Shown here piece by piece: positions 7,212 to 15,954 of a DNA stretch of 64,000 nucleotides. A program made the position numbers and the translations under genes. The first letter of the stretch is position 1, and each line of letters opens with the position of its first letter. Source of the stretch: Leptospira ryugenii (GTDB lineage Bacteria > Spirochaetota > Leptospiria > Leptospirales > Leptospiraceae); assembly GCF_003114855.1 (NCBI RefSeq), contig NZ_BFBB01000003.1, positions 251,077 to 315,076 on the forward strand, in the 5' to 3' direction. Under the pieces are notes generated by a model. It had not been told where the DNA came from and did no database searches. It saw only the letters and a program-made list of their open reading frames with translations.

Positions 7212-9138
7212 GCTACACATTTCTGCTGTCACACTGAATACAACTCCGCTTGCCTTCCGACGGAATCGAGAGTTGGTCATACAAGCCCTCCAATCGAAAG
7301 CAACGGAGAGAGCTGATTTCATCTTATTTCCAGAACTTTGCCTTTCTGGTTATGGTTGTGAAGATGCTTTTTATCGTGAATCCGTTTGGGAGGAGTCATG
7401 GAAGAGCCTTTTGGCACTTTTGCCTTTTACATTGGGTCGGACTGTTTTTGTTGGATTGCCTATCTTTCACTCTGGTTTTCTCTATAACTGTGTAGCCGTA
7501 CTTTCCCAAAACCAAATCAAAGCACTTGTTCCAAAGATCCATCTAGCAAACACTGGTATCCACTACGAGAAACGTTGGTTCCATAGCCCACTGCAAAGGA
7601 TAGACGATAGGTACATACCAGAATTCGGGCTAGAAGGTGCTTTGCAGACCGAAATCCCATTTGGGCATTTTCTCTTTGTCTCCAACCGAGTTCGCTTTGC
7701 TTTAGAAATCTGTGAAGATTCTTGGGTGTCCAAACGACTCTCGCATGAATATGCCGAAAGAGGATTGGACCTATTGTTTTCTCCAGGTGCTTCCCACTTT
7801 GCTCTAGGGAAACGAGAAATCCGCCACCGGATCTTTTCCGAAACCAGTCGCTCGAACCAAATTGTCACCGTGTTCACCAATTTACAAGGAAACGAAGCGG
7901 GACGTGCCATTTATGATGGTGGAGCCTTTGTCTGCCAACATGGTCGCCTACAAAAAGAAGGGGAGCGTTTTTCCTTTCGGGAACATTCCGTACTCAATTT
8001 TGTGACTTCACTTTCCGAAATTCGCGGAGGCCAAGCAAGAGAGAAACGCTCGCACACGGATTCTTTTGTCAGAGAGAGCATCCCAGTCCTGAACTTAGGA
8101 GAATGGAACAAACCAAAAGTCAAAGATTTCCGAAACCAAACAACAAGCGAAATTTTGGCCGATGAACTGAGCCCTTTCGAAGAATTTACTCGAGCCGTCT
8201 CACTTGGCTTATTTGACTACTTACGAAAATCAAAAACAAAAGGATACACCCTCTCTTTATCCGGAGGTGCTGATAGTGCCGCCTGTGCTATATTAGTTGA
8301 TTCTATGAAACGATTTGCAAAAGAAGAGCTTGGGGATAGTATTTTTGCAAACCTTGGTATCAATGAAAAAAATCTATTGGTCACTTTATACCAAAAAACA
8401 GATAATAATTCTGAAATTACAGAACATATTGCAGAAACACTCTCCAAAGAATTAGGCTGCGAATACCATAGCATTCGGATTGACTCTGCTGTAGAAACTT
8501 CTCTCCAACTCATCCAATCCGTAATGAAGCGAGAATTAACATGGGCGGAGGATGATTTAGCTTTGCAAAATATCCAAGCGCGGGTCCGCTCGCCTCTCAT
8601 CTGGTTATTAGCAAATATGAATGGGCATTTACTTATCTCGACAGGGAATCGTAGTGAAGCAAGCGTTGGTTATACGACCATGGATGGAGATGCCTCTGGT
8701 TCGCTTTGTCCGATCAGTGGGGTGAGCAAAGAGTTCATCTTACAATGGTTTGATGATATTTTGGCAGGTAAAAATCGCTATATCCAAGCCAGAGAGAGCA
8801 TACGTCTCCTACGAAATACCCGACCTACAGCAGAATTGAGACCTCTCCACGAGCACCAAGAAGATGAAAGAGACCTCATGCCCTATCCTCTTTTGCAATC
8901 CATTGAGGAAAGTTTTGTAGGTCTGGGCCTTTCCTCTCAAGACTGTCTCAAGCGGATTTCTGATTTGTATCCAAATTTTGAAAGAGAATATCTCAAAAAA
9001 CAGATTGAACGATTCCAAAAACTCTTCCAAAGTTCACAATGGAAGCGTGAACGTTTGGCACCTTCTTTTCATTTGGACCGGTACGGGCTTGATCCAAAAA
9101 CTAGCTACCGTTATCCGATCCTCTCTGGTTTAGATTAA
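7204..9138 (+). CDS. nadE: glutamine-dependent NAD+ synthetase NadE
   Basis: A 644-aa two-domain enzyme converting deamido-NAD to NAD with glutamine as ammonia donor. The N-terminal nitrilase domain (about 1-290) shows the Glu in FPELCLSGY, the Lys in PKIHLAN and the Cys in ALEICEDSW. The synthetase domain (about 320-640) has the PP-loop SLSGGADSAA and the NIQARVRSPLIW and STGNRSEASVGYTTMDGD motifs. The start is the ATG at 7204, which overlaps the waaA stop by 8 bases. It ends on a TTAA shared with the convergent gene. Confidence 0.96.
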   Translation: MTELHISAVTLNTTPLAFRRNRELVIQALQSKATERADFILFPELCLSGYGCEDAFYRESVWEESWKSLLALLPFTLGRTVFVGLPIFHSGFLYNCVAVLSQNQIKALVPKIHLANTGIHYEKRWFHSPLQRIDDRYIPEFGLEGALQTEIPFGHFLFVSNRVRFALEICEDSWVSKRLSHEYAERGLDLLFSPGASHFALGKREIRHRIFSETSRSNQIVTVFTNLQGNEAGRAIYDGGAFVCQHGRLQKEGERFSFREHSVLNFVTSLSEIRGGQAREKRSHTDSFVRESIPVLNLGEWNKPKVKDFRNQTTSEILADELSPFEEFTRAVSLGLFDYLRKSKTKGYTLSLSGGADSAACAILVDSMKRFAKEELGDSIFANLGINEKNLLVTLYQKTDNNSEITEHIAETLSKELGCEYHSIRIDSAVETSLQLIQSVMKRELTWAEDDLALQNIQARVRSPLIWLLANMNGHLLISTGNRSEASVGYTTMDGDASGSLCPISGVSKEFILQWFDDILAGKNRYIQARESIRLLRNTRPTAELRPLHEHQEDERDLMPYPLLQSIEESFVGLGLSSQDCLKRISDLYPNFEREYLKKQIERFQKLFQSSQWKRERLAPSFHLDRYGLDPKTSYRYPILSGLD

Positions 9139-9830
9139 GGCGTTGGAATACCTGCTTTTTGGTAGGCTTGGGCCATCTCTTTGTCAACTTGCTCATTTTG
9201 GAATTTGATATTACTCAATATCTCCTGAAATTTTTTATCCATTTCAGGGTCATCACCACCTTGGCTCTCGATTAAATAATTGATGATTTCCAAACGATCA
9301 TTGCCTTGTTTTTTTACATGTGAATAATAAAATTTGACATCATCAGGTGTTGCACTTCCACCAAAAACATTGTTCGTTGCGGCACTCAATTTGTTATTGA
9401 ACTGCTCCTGCTTTGCTCTCATTTCCTGTGTCATTCTTCTTGGGATCAAATCGTTTTCAGGGAACAATTCTCTCAGCTCGTCAAACGACTCCATGGCTTC
9501 TGCAGGATAGGGTTTACCTGTGGCAGGATTGATGGGGATTTCACCCTCTTGCCCTGCTTGTGCAGCGACCTCTTCTTCGTAGCGCATTGCCCCAGATTTA
9601 AAGTAATCAGAATCGAAAATCGAGTCGGCATTCTCATCTCGGACTCCTAGGGGATTGGCTCGGTTCTTTTCACCAGAGTTTCCTTGGAGTAAATAGGCCA
9701 AAGCCTTAGAATTTTGGTCTTTTTTCCTTCTGTTTTCTTCTTCATCACTGGAGAAGGTTAAAAACATTGTGATGAAAAATAGGGCCAGTAGCGCAAGGCT
9801 CGTAAAGAGTAATTTTTTTTGGATTCCCAT
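9135..9830 (-). CDS. inner-membrane-anchored periplasmic protein, unknown
   Basis: 231 aa from the ATG at 9830, preceded by AGGAATTC. A single N-terminal membrane segment (about residues 5-27) is followed by a charged, Glu/Lys/Asn-rich, largely helical domain without known motifs. The last third (PDDVKFYYSHVKKQGNDRLEI onwards) looks like a helical bundle. No family is recognised. It is divergent from a Cys-rich exported protein, with only 34 bases between the start codons, so their promoters must overlap or lie inside coding sequence. Confidence 0.7.
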   Translation of the reverse strand: MGIQKKLLFTSLALLALFFITMFLTFSSDEEENRRKKDQNSKALAYLLQGNSGEKNRANPLGVRDENADSIFDSDYFKSGAMRYEEEVAAQAGQEGEIPINPATGKPYPAEAMESFDELRELFPENDLIPRRMTQEMRAKQEQFNNKLSAATNNVFGGSATPDDVKFYYSHVKKQGNDRLEIINYLIESQGGDDPEMDKKFQEILSNIKFQNEQVDKEMAQAYQKAGIPTP

Positions 9831-9864
9831 AGATTGAATTCCTAAAATCTTGGAGGGGAGATCG

Positions 9865-10626
9865 ATGAGAGCTACCCTCCTACATCCATTCTGTCTAGTC
9901 GCCCTATCTTTCCTCTCTTTTTTTCGTTGTGGGACGAATACAGACACTCCAGTGGCACCCTTCGTATTTTTGGTTCCAGCGGGGGTTCCCCAAATTTTGG
10001 CTGTCATCCGTGTAAATAATAACATTACCGATACCTTCCAAACAAACCTAACAGACTTTACCGTTAACCCGCGCCCAGAGTTTTTACTAAAATACTATGT
10101 GACGAACCGCGAACCTCAGTTTGTCGGATACAATCTATACATCACAACAGCCACACCTTCCATCATCCAAACCATCTCAGGAGAGTGGCTGGAAGATGGT
10201 GTGCAGCCAAGTTTCCCTCACCTTCCTTTCCAGAGTTCCACCGCCTCACAAAACGTGATCACCAAACGGATCCGGTACCAAATCCCTCCCCCAGGGACCT
10301 ACCCGTTCCAAAGGTGCCAGGTGTATAACTTTACCCTTCGTTCCTTTTTAAACAATGGCATCATTTCCAATCCCTCGGCTACCGTCTCCGCCTGTGCAGG
10401 TGGCTATGAAGCGGAGTCTGTCAATACAGGTACGCCCCCACTTTCTCTTTGCCCTGTCGGTTCTGGTTGCAATAGCGCAACTTGCTCTGTTGCCAATTGC
10501 TCAAGTCCGCTGGCTTGTCCGGTTGGAACAGCATGCAACCCTTGCCTGGAAGCAGGAAAAGAGGCACTTGGATGCCCATGTCCTTCTGGGGTCAAACGTG
10601 TAGGGTGTCAATTCATTGGCCCCTAA
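9865..10626 (+). CDS. exported protein with Cys-rich C-terminus
   Basis: 253 aa from the ATG at 9865, preceded by GGAGGGGAG. A signal peptide of about 22 residues ends near FFRCGTN; Arg before the Cys makes lipoprotein processing doubtful. Residues 25-195 look like a fibronectin-like beta domain (LLKYYVTNREPQFVGYNLYI; RCQVYNFTLRSFLNNG). The last 55 residues carry about 14 cysteines in CPVGSGCN-like repeats, implying disulfides or metal binding outside the cytoplasm. The 3' end overlaps the TTG start of rsmI by 11 bases. The function is unknown. Confidence 0.7.
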   Translation: MRATLLHPFCLVALSFLSFFRCGTNTDTPVAPFVFLVPAGVPQILAVIRVNNNITDTFQTNLTDFTVNPRPEFLLKYYVTNREPQFVGYNLYITTATPSIIQTISGEWLEDGVQPSFPHLPFQSSTASQNVITKRIRYQIPPPGTYPFQRCQVYNFTLRSFLNNGIISNPSATVSACAGGYEAESVNTGTPPLSLCPVGSGCNSATCSVANCSSPLACPVGTACNPCLEAGKEALGCPCPSGVKRVGCQFIGP

Positions 10627-11335
10627 GCAAACTGGCTTCCTTTACGTTGTGGCAACCCCCATTGGGAACCCGCGAGATATCACCCTCCGGGCCATCGATG
10701 TACTGGGAGAGGTAGAAGCTGTTCTTTGTGAATCCCAAGGAGAGACACAAAAACTCTTAAAACAAATTGGAGTCACAGCAAAGGTTTGGCCACTCTACAA
10801 AGACCTTTCCGATACCCCCTACCAATCCATTCTAAAGGGAATCAAAGAAGGCAAGTCCTTTGCTCTGGTATCCGATGCGGGCACACCCGGGATATCCGAT
10901 CCAGGTTCAGGCCTTGTCAGAGTGGTGCGGGAAGCAGGTTTGCCAGTCGTACCAGTCCCAGGAGCCTCTGCTCTCTCGGCCCTCCTCTCGGTCTCTGGGT
11001 TCCAAACCAATCCTACCTTGTTTTTGGGATTTCTCTCAGAGAAACCTTCCAAAAAGCGAAAAGAATTGGAGGAAGCTCAAAAAACCGAAGGATTGGTCGT
11101 CTTTTATGAATCAGTTCATAAATTACCTAGGTTGTACCCTCTACTCCAAGAGCTATTTGCCGATACTGAAATCATGGTAGGAAGAGAATTGACAAAGCCT
11201 TATGAAGAAATCAAACTCTACCCAAACCCCGAGGCTTTGGTTTCAGCACCCCCAATGGCAAAAGGCGAATTTGTTTTTCTCCTAAATCATAGAAAAAAAA
11301 CGCTTAAGGGAATTTCTGAAAGTTCCGATACCTGA
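10616..11335 (+). CDS. rsmI: 16S rRNA (cytidine1402-2'-O)-methyltransferase RsmI
   Basis: A 239-aa tetrapyrrole-methylase-fold enzyme that 2'-O-methylates C1402 in the ribosomal P site using SAM. Diagnostic motifs are YVVATPIGNPRDITLRA at the N-terminus, ALVSDAGTPGISDPG near residue 85, PVPGASALSALLSVSG, and the VFYESVHKL and MVGRELTKPYEE segments. The start is TTG at 10616 inside the end of the preceding gene, preceded by AGGGTG. It is slightly shorter at the C-terminus than the E. coli protein. Confidence 0.94.
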   Translation: MAPKQTGFLYVVATPIGNPRDITLRAIDVLGEVEAVLCESQGETQKLLKQIGVTAKVWPLYKDLSDTPYQSILKGIKEGKSFALVSDAGTPGISDPGSGLVRVVREAGLPVVPVPGASALSALLSVSGFQTNPTLFLGFLSEKPSKKRKELEEAQKTEGLVVFYESVHKLPRLYPLLQELFADTEIMVGRELTKPYEEIKLYPNPEALVSAPPMAKGEFVFLLNHRKKTLKGISESSDT

Positions 11336-11356
11336 AGTAGTAAGAGGACAAATACT

Positions 11357-11683
11357 ATGAATATCGATAAAGTTGGAAGAGTAGGTGGTTTTGGATACGA
11401 ATCCAAAAAAACAAATACGCCTGCGAAAACAGAATCCACAGGTCCTGTAGACACAATTTCAATATCAGATGCTGCAAAGAAAATTGCATCTGAAGCAAAA
11501 TTGCAATCAGAAGTAAAACAAATCGCAAAACAGATTGTATCTATGCCACCTGAAGAGGATCGCACAGAAAAAATCAAAGCTGTGAAAGAAAGACTCAAAA
11601 ACGGAGAATATGACAACCTCTCAACTGAGATGTTGGATAAAATTTCCGATCAGATCGCAAATACCTTTTTAGGCCAACAGTAA
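11357..11683 (+). CDS. FlgM-like anti-sigma factor protein
   Basis: A 108-aa small, soluble, largely disordered-looking protein. Residues 30-50 read DTISISDAAKKIASEAKLQ, and the C-terminal helices (REDR...KIKAVKERLKNGEYD...TEMLDKISDQIANTFL) follow the FlgM pattern, in which R..KV..I...I..G.Y precedes a final helix. FlgM proteins hold the flagellar sigma-28 inactive until the hook is complete. It is the last gene of a lipoprotein-rsmI-flgM run and is followed by a hairpin. The gene symbol is withheld because similarity was judged by eye. Confidence 0.65.
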   Translation: MNIDKVGRVGGFGYESKKTNTPAKTESTGPVDTISISDAAKKIASEAKLQSEVKQIAKQIVSMPPEEDRTEKIKAVKERLKNGEYDNLSTEMLDKISDQIANTFLGQQ

Positions 11684-11685
11684 GT

Positions 11686-11710
11686 AGGACCGGCGGTGGG
11701 GGGTCCTTTT
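11686..11710 (+). terminator. possible intrinsic terminator after the FlgM-like gene
   Basis: Three bases after the stop codon, AGGACC (11686-11691) can pair with GGTCCT (11702-11707) across a G-rich 10-base loop, followed by TTTTA. The stem is short and the T-run is only four, so termination may be partial. Confidence 0.45.
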
Positions 11711-11767
11711 ACATTGTCCTCAATTAGGGAACTTTCACCTTCGGCCATAACAGTTTAGGAGAGTTGT

Positions 11768-12934
11768 ATGCCAGTCCTACCGGAATGGATCAACTTCCAG
11801 TTCACTCCCAAGATACACTTCGAAATCGACTGTGGTTATAAACTAGGCTCCTTTGTTAAAAACATAGGTTCCAGGGTTGTATTGATTGCCACACAACGCG
11901 AGTTAGAAAACGCTGAAGAACTTTCTATTATCAAAACTAGTCTAGAGAAACATTCCGAAGGTGTTATTATATATGATGACATCGTAGACAAAGCACATTT
12001 CAAAGACATAGACTCAGTTGCTCATTTCTTACGAATTGCAAATGCAGATTGTGTGGTTGCCTATGGCTCTTTTGAATCCATCAATGCTGGCAAGGCTGCT
12101 GGCCTACTCGCAACAAATGATTTTTTTACGGAAGATTTGTATTCCGGTAAGGTAAGCCCCAAGAAAAAAGGGCTACCCGTGATTGTCGTCCCAACCAAGC
12201 CCTTGTTAGGAAATGAATGTTCTCCTTTTTTCTCGATTGTTGATGATCGAGATAAGAACAGAAAGTACTTTGCCCATGAGTGGGCTTTCCCCGAACTAAT
12301 TGTTGCCGACCCAAAAATCGGTGCGGGTATGTCATCTTCCGATACGGCAAAGACTGGTATTGCCATCTTATCAGCGGCAGTGGATAGCATTCTTTCCAAA
12401 TACGCCAATGAAATCACTTCTTCTACGGCTCTCCGCGCTATCGAATTGATTTCAAAAAATATAGTTACCTCCATCCGAGAGCCCAGAAACTTAGGTGCAA
12501 AAAATTCGATTTATGCGGCAAGTTTACTCGCAGGCATAGCCCAATCCACAAGTTCGCTTGGTCTTTGTTATGCTCTTTCTTTATCCACAACAACAATTAC
12601 CAATTTAGATATATTCCAAGCTATGTCGATACTCCTTCCGCATGTAATGGAATATAACCTCACCTCATCTGCTGGTAAGTATGTCATGATTGCAAGAGCT
12701 CTGGATGAGGATGTCACCAATATCTCCGTAATCGAAGCTGCCATCAAAGCGGTGGAAGGAATCAGAAAGATTTACCTTGAGCTCAAGATCCCCCAAAGGC
12801 TCTCAGAATATGAAGTAAAAAAAATAGATTTACCTGGAATCGCAACTCTTGCTGCAACCTACCCATTTTTGGATTGTTTGCCAAGAGAGTTACCAAAAAA
12901 TGAGATAGAAACCATCCTGGTGGCCGCGTTCTAG
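11768..12934 (+). CDS. iron-alcohol-dehydrogenase-fold protein lacking metal ligands
   Basis: 388 aa, aligning end to end with the iron-containing alcohol dehydrogenase family (the TAKTG region near residue 193; ILLPHVMEYN near 288). The four metal ligands are replaced. The Asp and His of the usual TGxDALTH become Ala199 and Ala203; the His pair of LVHGMAH become Tyr268 and Leu272; the His before GxANA becomes Ile282. The nucleotide-binding GGGS is reduced to GSFE (residues 100-103). A catalytic oxidoreductase role is therefore unlikely, and a structural or regulatory role is inferred. TAGGAGAG precedes the ATG. An 80-aa gene and a FliG-like gene follow closely. Confidence 0.8.
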   Translation: MPVLPEWINFQFTPKIHFEIDCGYKLGSFVKNIGSRVVLIATQRELENAEELSIIKTSLEKHSEGVIIYDDIVDKAHFKDIDSVAHFLRIANADCVVAYGSFESINAGKAAGLLATNDFFTEDLYSGKVSPKKKGLPVIVVPTKPLLGNECSPFFSIVDDRDKNRKYFAHEWAFPELIVADPKIGAGMSSSDTAKTGIAILSAAVDSILSKYANEITSSTALRAIELISKNIVTSIREPRNLGAKNSIYAASLLAGIAQSTSSLGLCYALSLSTTTITNLDIFQAMSILLPHVMEYNLTSSAGKYVMIARALDEDVTNISVIEAAIKAVEGIRKIYLELKIPQRLSEYEVKKIDLPGIATLAATYPFLDCLPRELPKNEIETILVAAF

Positions 12935-12945
12935 AGGTAGGCTCT

Positions 12946-13188
12946 TTGATACAACTCACAGATTTTGAAAAGGAATTGCAATCCACCTTTTCCCTTAGTG
13001 ATAAAGATACAAGGCGATTGGAAAGAGTGATTTCTGACCTTTGCTTAGTAGTGGGGATGCAATCATTTGAAATCTTTGATTTTTTACGATTTGGAGCCGA
13101 AGACGAGTTTGCAAAACTTAAAGATGATTACAATTGGGAAGCTTTTCGCATTCGAATCCAAAAAAAACTCATCAAACGAAGTCCTTGA
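12946..13188 (+). CDS. small helical protein, unknown
   Basis: 80 aa starting at TTG 12946 after GAGGTAGG, 11 bases downstream of the dehydrogenase-like gene. It is charged and predicted mostly helical, with no transmembrane segment and one Cys (residue 33). Its stop TGA is overlapped by the next gene's TTG (TTGA). The tight spacing on both sides suggests it works with the flanking proteins. No family is recognised. Confidence 0.6.
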   Translation: MIQLTDFEKELQSTFSLSDKDTRRLERVISDLCLVVGMQSFEIFDFLRFGAEDEFAKLKDDYNWEAFRIRIQKKLIKRSP

Positions 13189-14459
13189 TCCACTACCCAG
13201 GAAAGAACTACCATTTTTTTAAAGCAAGCGCGGATGCGGTTGCAAGAATCCAAAGCAAACTCGAACCATTTTACCCATTCTTAAAACTCAAAGCAGAAGA
13301 ACTCCCCTTTCTCTGTTCTGATCCAATTGTTGTTCCTAGATTTTTATACCGTTTGCAATGGAATCGCCAAACCTACCCTTCTCAATCCATCTTCACACCA
13401 TATTACAATCGTTATGACTATAAAACATTGTCTTTCCCATATAAAATTCCAGAAAATACAAATGTAGTGAAACCAAATGAAAGTATACGTTTGAGAGTCG
13501 ATCAATCCCCCTTCCCTCTCTCTTTGAAGATTCCTTTCTTTCTTGAATTTGAAAATTTGGAAAGAATACAAATTGGAGCTATCCAGAACGATAGAAAATC
13601 GATATTCAAACATAGACGGACAAGGTATGAATCCGCAAAGTATCTGTCTTTGCGAGATATAGTAAATCCAAGCTTCTCGGAAGAAGAAATTCTAAAACAA
13701 ATAGAATCACTTTATTTTGACCAGAAAAGCAAAAACTATTTATATCGTTTGGTAAAGATTCTCTTTGCTGGTACACCAAGTGAAGAGCAAAGTATCATCT
13801 CCAATTTGTTTAGCCATGAAGCAGAGTTTGCCCATTTCCTAAGTAAAAGTATTTTCAACCCGGAATTATTGCCACTGGTGCATGGTCCTTTTTTGCAATC
13901 CTTTGTCTCTCAGTTTGATGAAAGGAAAATCAAGTTTGCTTTACCAAAACTTTCGACTCAGCTAAGACAGTTACTCCAAAAATCTGTCTCCAAAAATAAA
14001 TTTCAAATGATCCTCTCCGCTCCAGCCTTACAACCAGAACCAGGCGAAGGACTATGGGAACTATTAGAAATGGAAATGTACAAACAATTTTCTAGAAACA
14101 TCTACTATGAAAAAGACCAGGTTATTACGTATCGTGAGATGGAAGACGAGTCCAAAGAAAGCAAAGACATTAGCCCAATCCCATCACATAAATTTAATCT
14201 ATGGACCACTCAATCAGGAATTGAATTGTATGCGGTCGAAGCGAACAAAATCTATTTTATAACAAAGGCATGGATTGAAGTCTTACGATTTGATTGGTTC
14301 ATCTCCAAAAAAGAGTTAGAAACCACCATCTACCATAGACTTCCTAAAGATTTAATCTTAGAATTGCCAAATCTTTCCCATGCCCGTTTCTTAGTTGGTG
14401 CAGGGATCACCCAAAGCAAGGAACCATTTGAATTTGCTTTGCAATGGTTCGAAGCTTAA
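13185..14459 (+). CDS. large protein with FliG C-terminal-like region
   Basis: 424 aa from TTG 13185, sharing TTGA with the preceding stop; an in-frame TTG at 13134 would add 17 residues. No signal peptide or transmembrane segment is seen. Residues about 185-308 resemble the FliG middle/C-terminal repeats in pattern: FLSKSIFNPELLPLVHGPFL, then a Q-x-F-hydrophobic-D-x-(R/K)-x-(I/L)-x-x-AL segment (FVSQFDERKIKFALPKL) and a closing helix. The N-terminal 180 residues match nothing recognised. By analogy it could contact a motor or export component, but the relationship is by eye only. Confidence 0.6.
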   Translation: MIHYPGKNYHFFKASADAVARIQSKLEPFYPFLKLKAEELPFLCSDPIVVPRFLYRLQWNRQTYPSQSIFTPYYNRYDYKTLSFPYKIPENTNVVKPNESIRLRVDQSPFPLSLKIPFFLEFENLERIQIGAIQNDRKSIFKHRRTRYESAKYLSLRDIVNPSFSEEEILKQIESLYFDQKSKNYLYRLVKILFAGTPSEEQSIISNLFSHEAEFAHFLSKSIFNPELLPLVHGPFLQSFVSQFDERKIKFALPKLSTQLRQLLQKSVSKNKFQMILSAPALQPEPGEGLWELLEMEMYKQFSRNIYYEKDQVITYREMEDESKESKDISPIPSHKFNLWTTQSGIELYAVEANKIYFITKAWIEVLRFDWFISKKELETTIYHRLPKDLILELPNLSHARFLVGAGITQSKEPFEFALQWFEA

Positions 14460-15952
14460 GAATTTGTCTTCACACGGTTTATGGCCCAATTCCACTTCCG
14501 AATCTCTTCGTTTCTCTCTTTGTCTTTCATTTTGGGAGTGAATTCAGTGTTCTTTGTTTCCAATTTTTTAAGTGCTTCGACGCTTTTGAAAAAACCTCTT
14601 TCAAGTCCAGCGAGATAAGCAGCACCTAACACAGTTGTATCTACGTTAGAAGGTCTAATCACTTTTGTGCCTAAAATGTCTGCTTGGAACTGCATTAGCC
14701 ATGCATTTGATGTGGCACCACCATCCACTCTCAAAAATTTTAAGGCCTTTCCTGTCTCCTTCTCCATCGCATGAGCCAATTCGTATGATTGGAGTGCAAT
14801 TGCTTTTAAGGCGGCTCTTGTAATTTGCGCTGCGCTCGTATCTCTTGATAACCCAAAAATAGCGCCACGGGCTTCTTGGTCCCAATGGGGTGCACCTAAT
14901 CCTGCAAAGGCGGGAACAAAAACAATATCATCCTTTTCTTTGATAGACTTCACTAATTTTTCAGAGTCTTTTGAGGCATGGAAAAACTCTAAATTGTCGC
15001 GCAAAAATTGAACTACAGCCCCGCCGATAAAGACACTTCCCTCCAAACAATAGACTGTTTTGCCTTCTGGGCCTAAAGCCAAAGTTGTAATCAAACCTTG
15101 ATTTGAAATACGGAATTCTTCACCTACATTGAAGAGAAAGAAACAGCCCGTTCCATATGTATTCTTTGCTTCTCCGGGCTCAGTACATAACTGACCGAAC
15201 AAGGCTCCCTGTTGGTCTCCAACCAAGGAAGAAATCGGAATACCATCTGGTAAGGTTTTAACCATGGAAGTGAAACCAAACAAATTCTTAGAGTTGAATG
15301 TCTCAGGTAAGATGGACTTGGGAACTCGTAAGATTTTACATAATTCATCATCCCATTCTTTGGATTGGATATTAAAGAGAAGAGTTCGAGATGCATTTGT
15401 ATGATCTGTTTTATGTTCTTTATGCCCAGTTAGTTTGTACAAAAGCCATGTATCTATGGTTCCGAACATTAGCTCATTTTTTTCCGCCTTTTCACGAGCG
15501 CCCTTCACATTGTCCAAAATCCATTGGATTTTTGTTCCAGAGAAATAAGCGTCAACAACCAAGCCTGTTTTGTTGCGAAACGTTCCTTCCAAACTTTGTT
15601 CTTTCAAATTTTTGCATATATCAGAAGTCCTTCGGCATTGCCAAACAATTGCTTTGTAAATGGGTTTTCCTGTCTTTCGGTCCCAAACAACTGAGGTTTC
15701 TCTTTGGTTGGTAATCCCAATGGTGACGGCATCCTTTGGGTTTAGTTTTCCAGACCGAATCGCTTTACCGATTAGTTTCTGTGTCTTTGACCAGATTTCT
15801 TCTGCATCATGTTCCACCCAACCAGGCTTAGGATAGTATTGTTTGAATTCTTCATAGGCAGATGAGATTACCTTTCCCTTATCATTGAAACAGAAAGTTC
15901 TAATTCCAGTCGTACCTGCATCTATACCAATGATGTATCCTTTATTCGCCAT
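14456..15952 (-). CDS. glpK: glycerol kinase GlpK
   Basis: A 498-aa FGGY-family kinase phosphorylating glycerol to sn-glycerol 3-phosphate in the cytosol. The phosphate-binding GIDAGTTGIRTFCF at the N-terminus, WQCRRTSDIC, the substrate segment SRTLLFN, and the C-terminal FGGY signature region (FLRVDGGATSNAWLMQFQADILG) are intact. The length matches the family. It follows an MBL-fold gene by 2 bases. No glpF or glpD is nearby. It ends on a TTAA shared with the convergent FliG-like gene. Confidence 0.95.
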   Translation of the reverse strand: MANKGYIIGIDAGTTGIRTFCFNDKGKVISSAYEEFKQYYPKPGWVEHDAEEIWSKTQKLIGKAIRSGKLNPKDAVTIGITNQRETSVVWDRKTGKPIYKAIVWQCRRTSDICKNLKEQSLEGTFRNKTGLVVDAYFSGTKIQWILDNVKGAREKAEKNELMFGTIDTWLLYKLTGHKEHKTDHTNASRTLLFNIQSKEWDDELCKILRVPKSILPETFNSKNLFGFTSMVKTLPDGIPISSLVGDQQGALFGQLCTEPGEAKNTYGTGCFFLFNVGEEFRISNQGLITTLALGPEGKTVYCLEGSVFIGGAVVQFLRDNLEFFHASKDSEKLVKSIKEKDDIVFVPAFAGLGAPHWDQEARGAIFGLSRDTSAAQITRAALKAIALQSYELAHAMEKETGKALKFLRVDGGATSNAWLMQFQADILGTKVIRPSNVDTTVLGAAYLAGLERGFFKSVEALKKLETKNTEFTPKMKDKERNEEIRKWNWAINRVKTNS

Positions 15953-15954
15953 AA

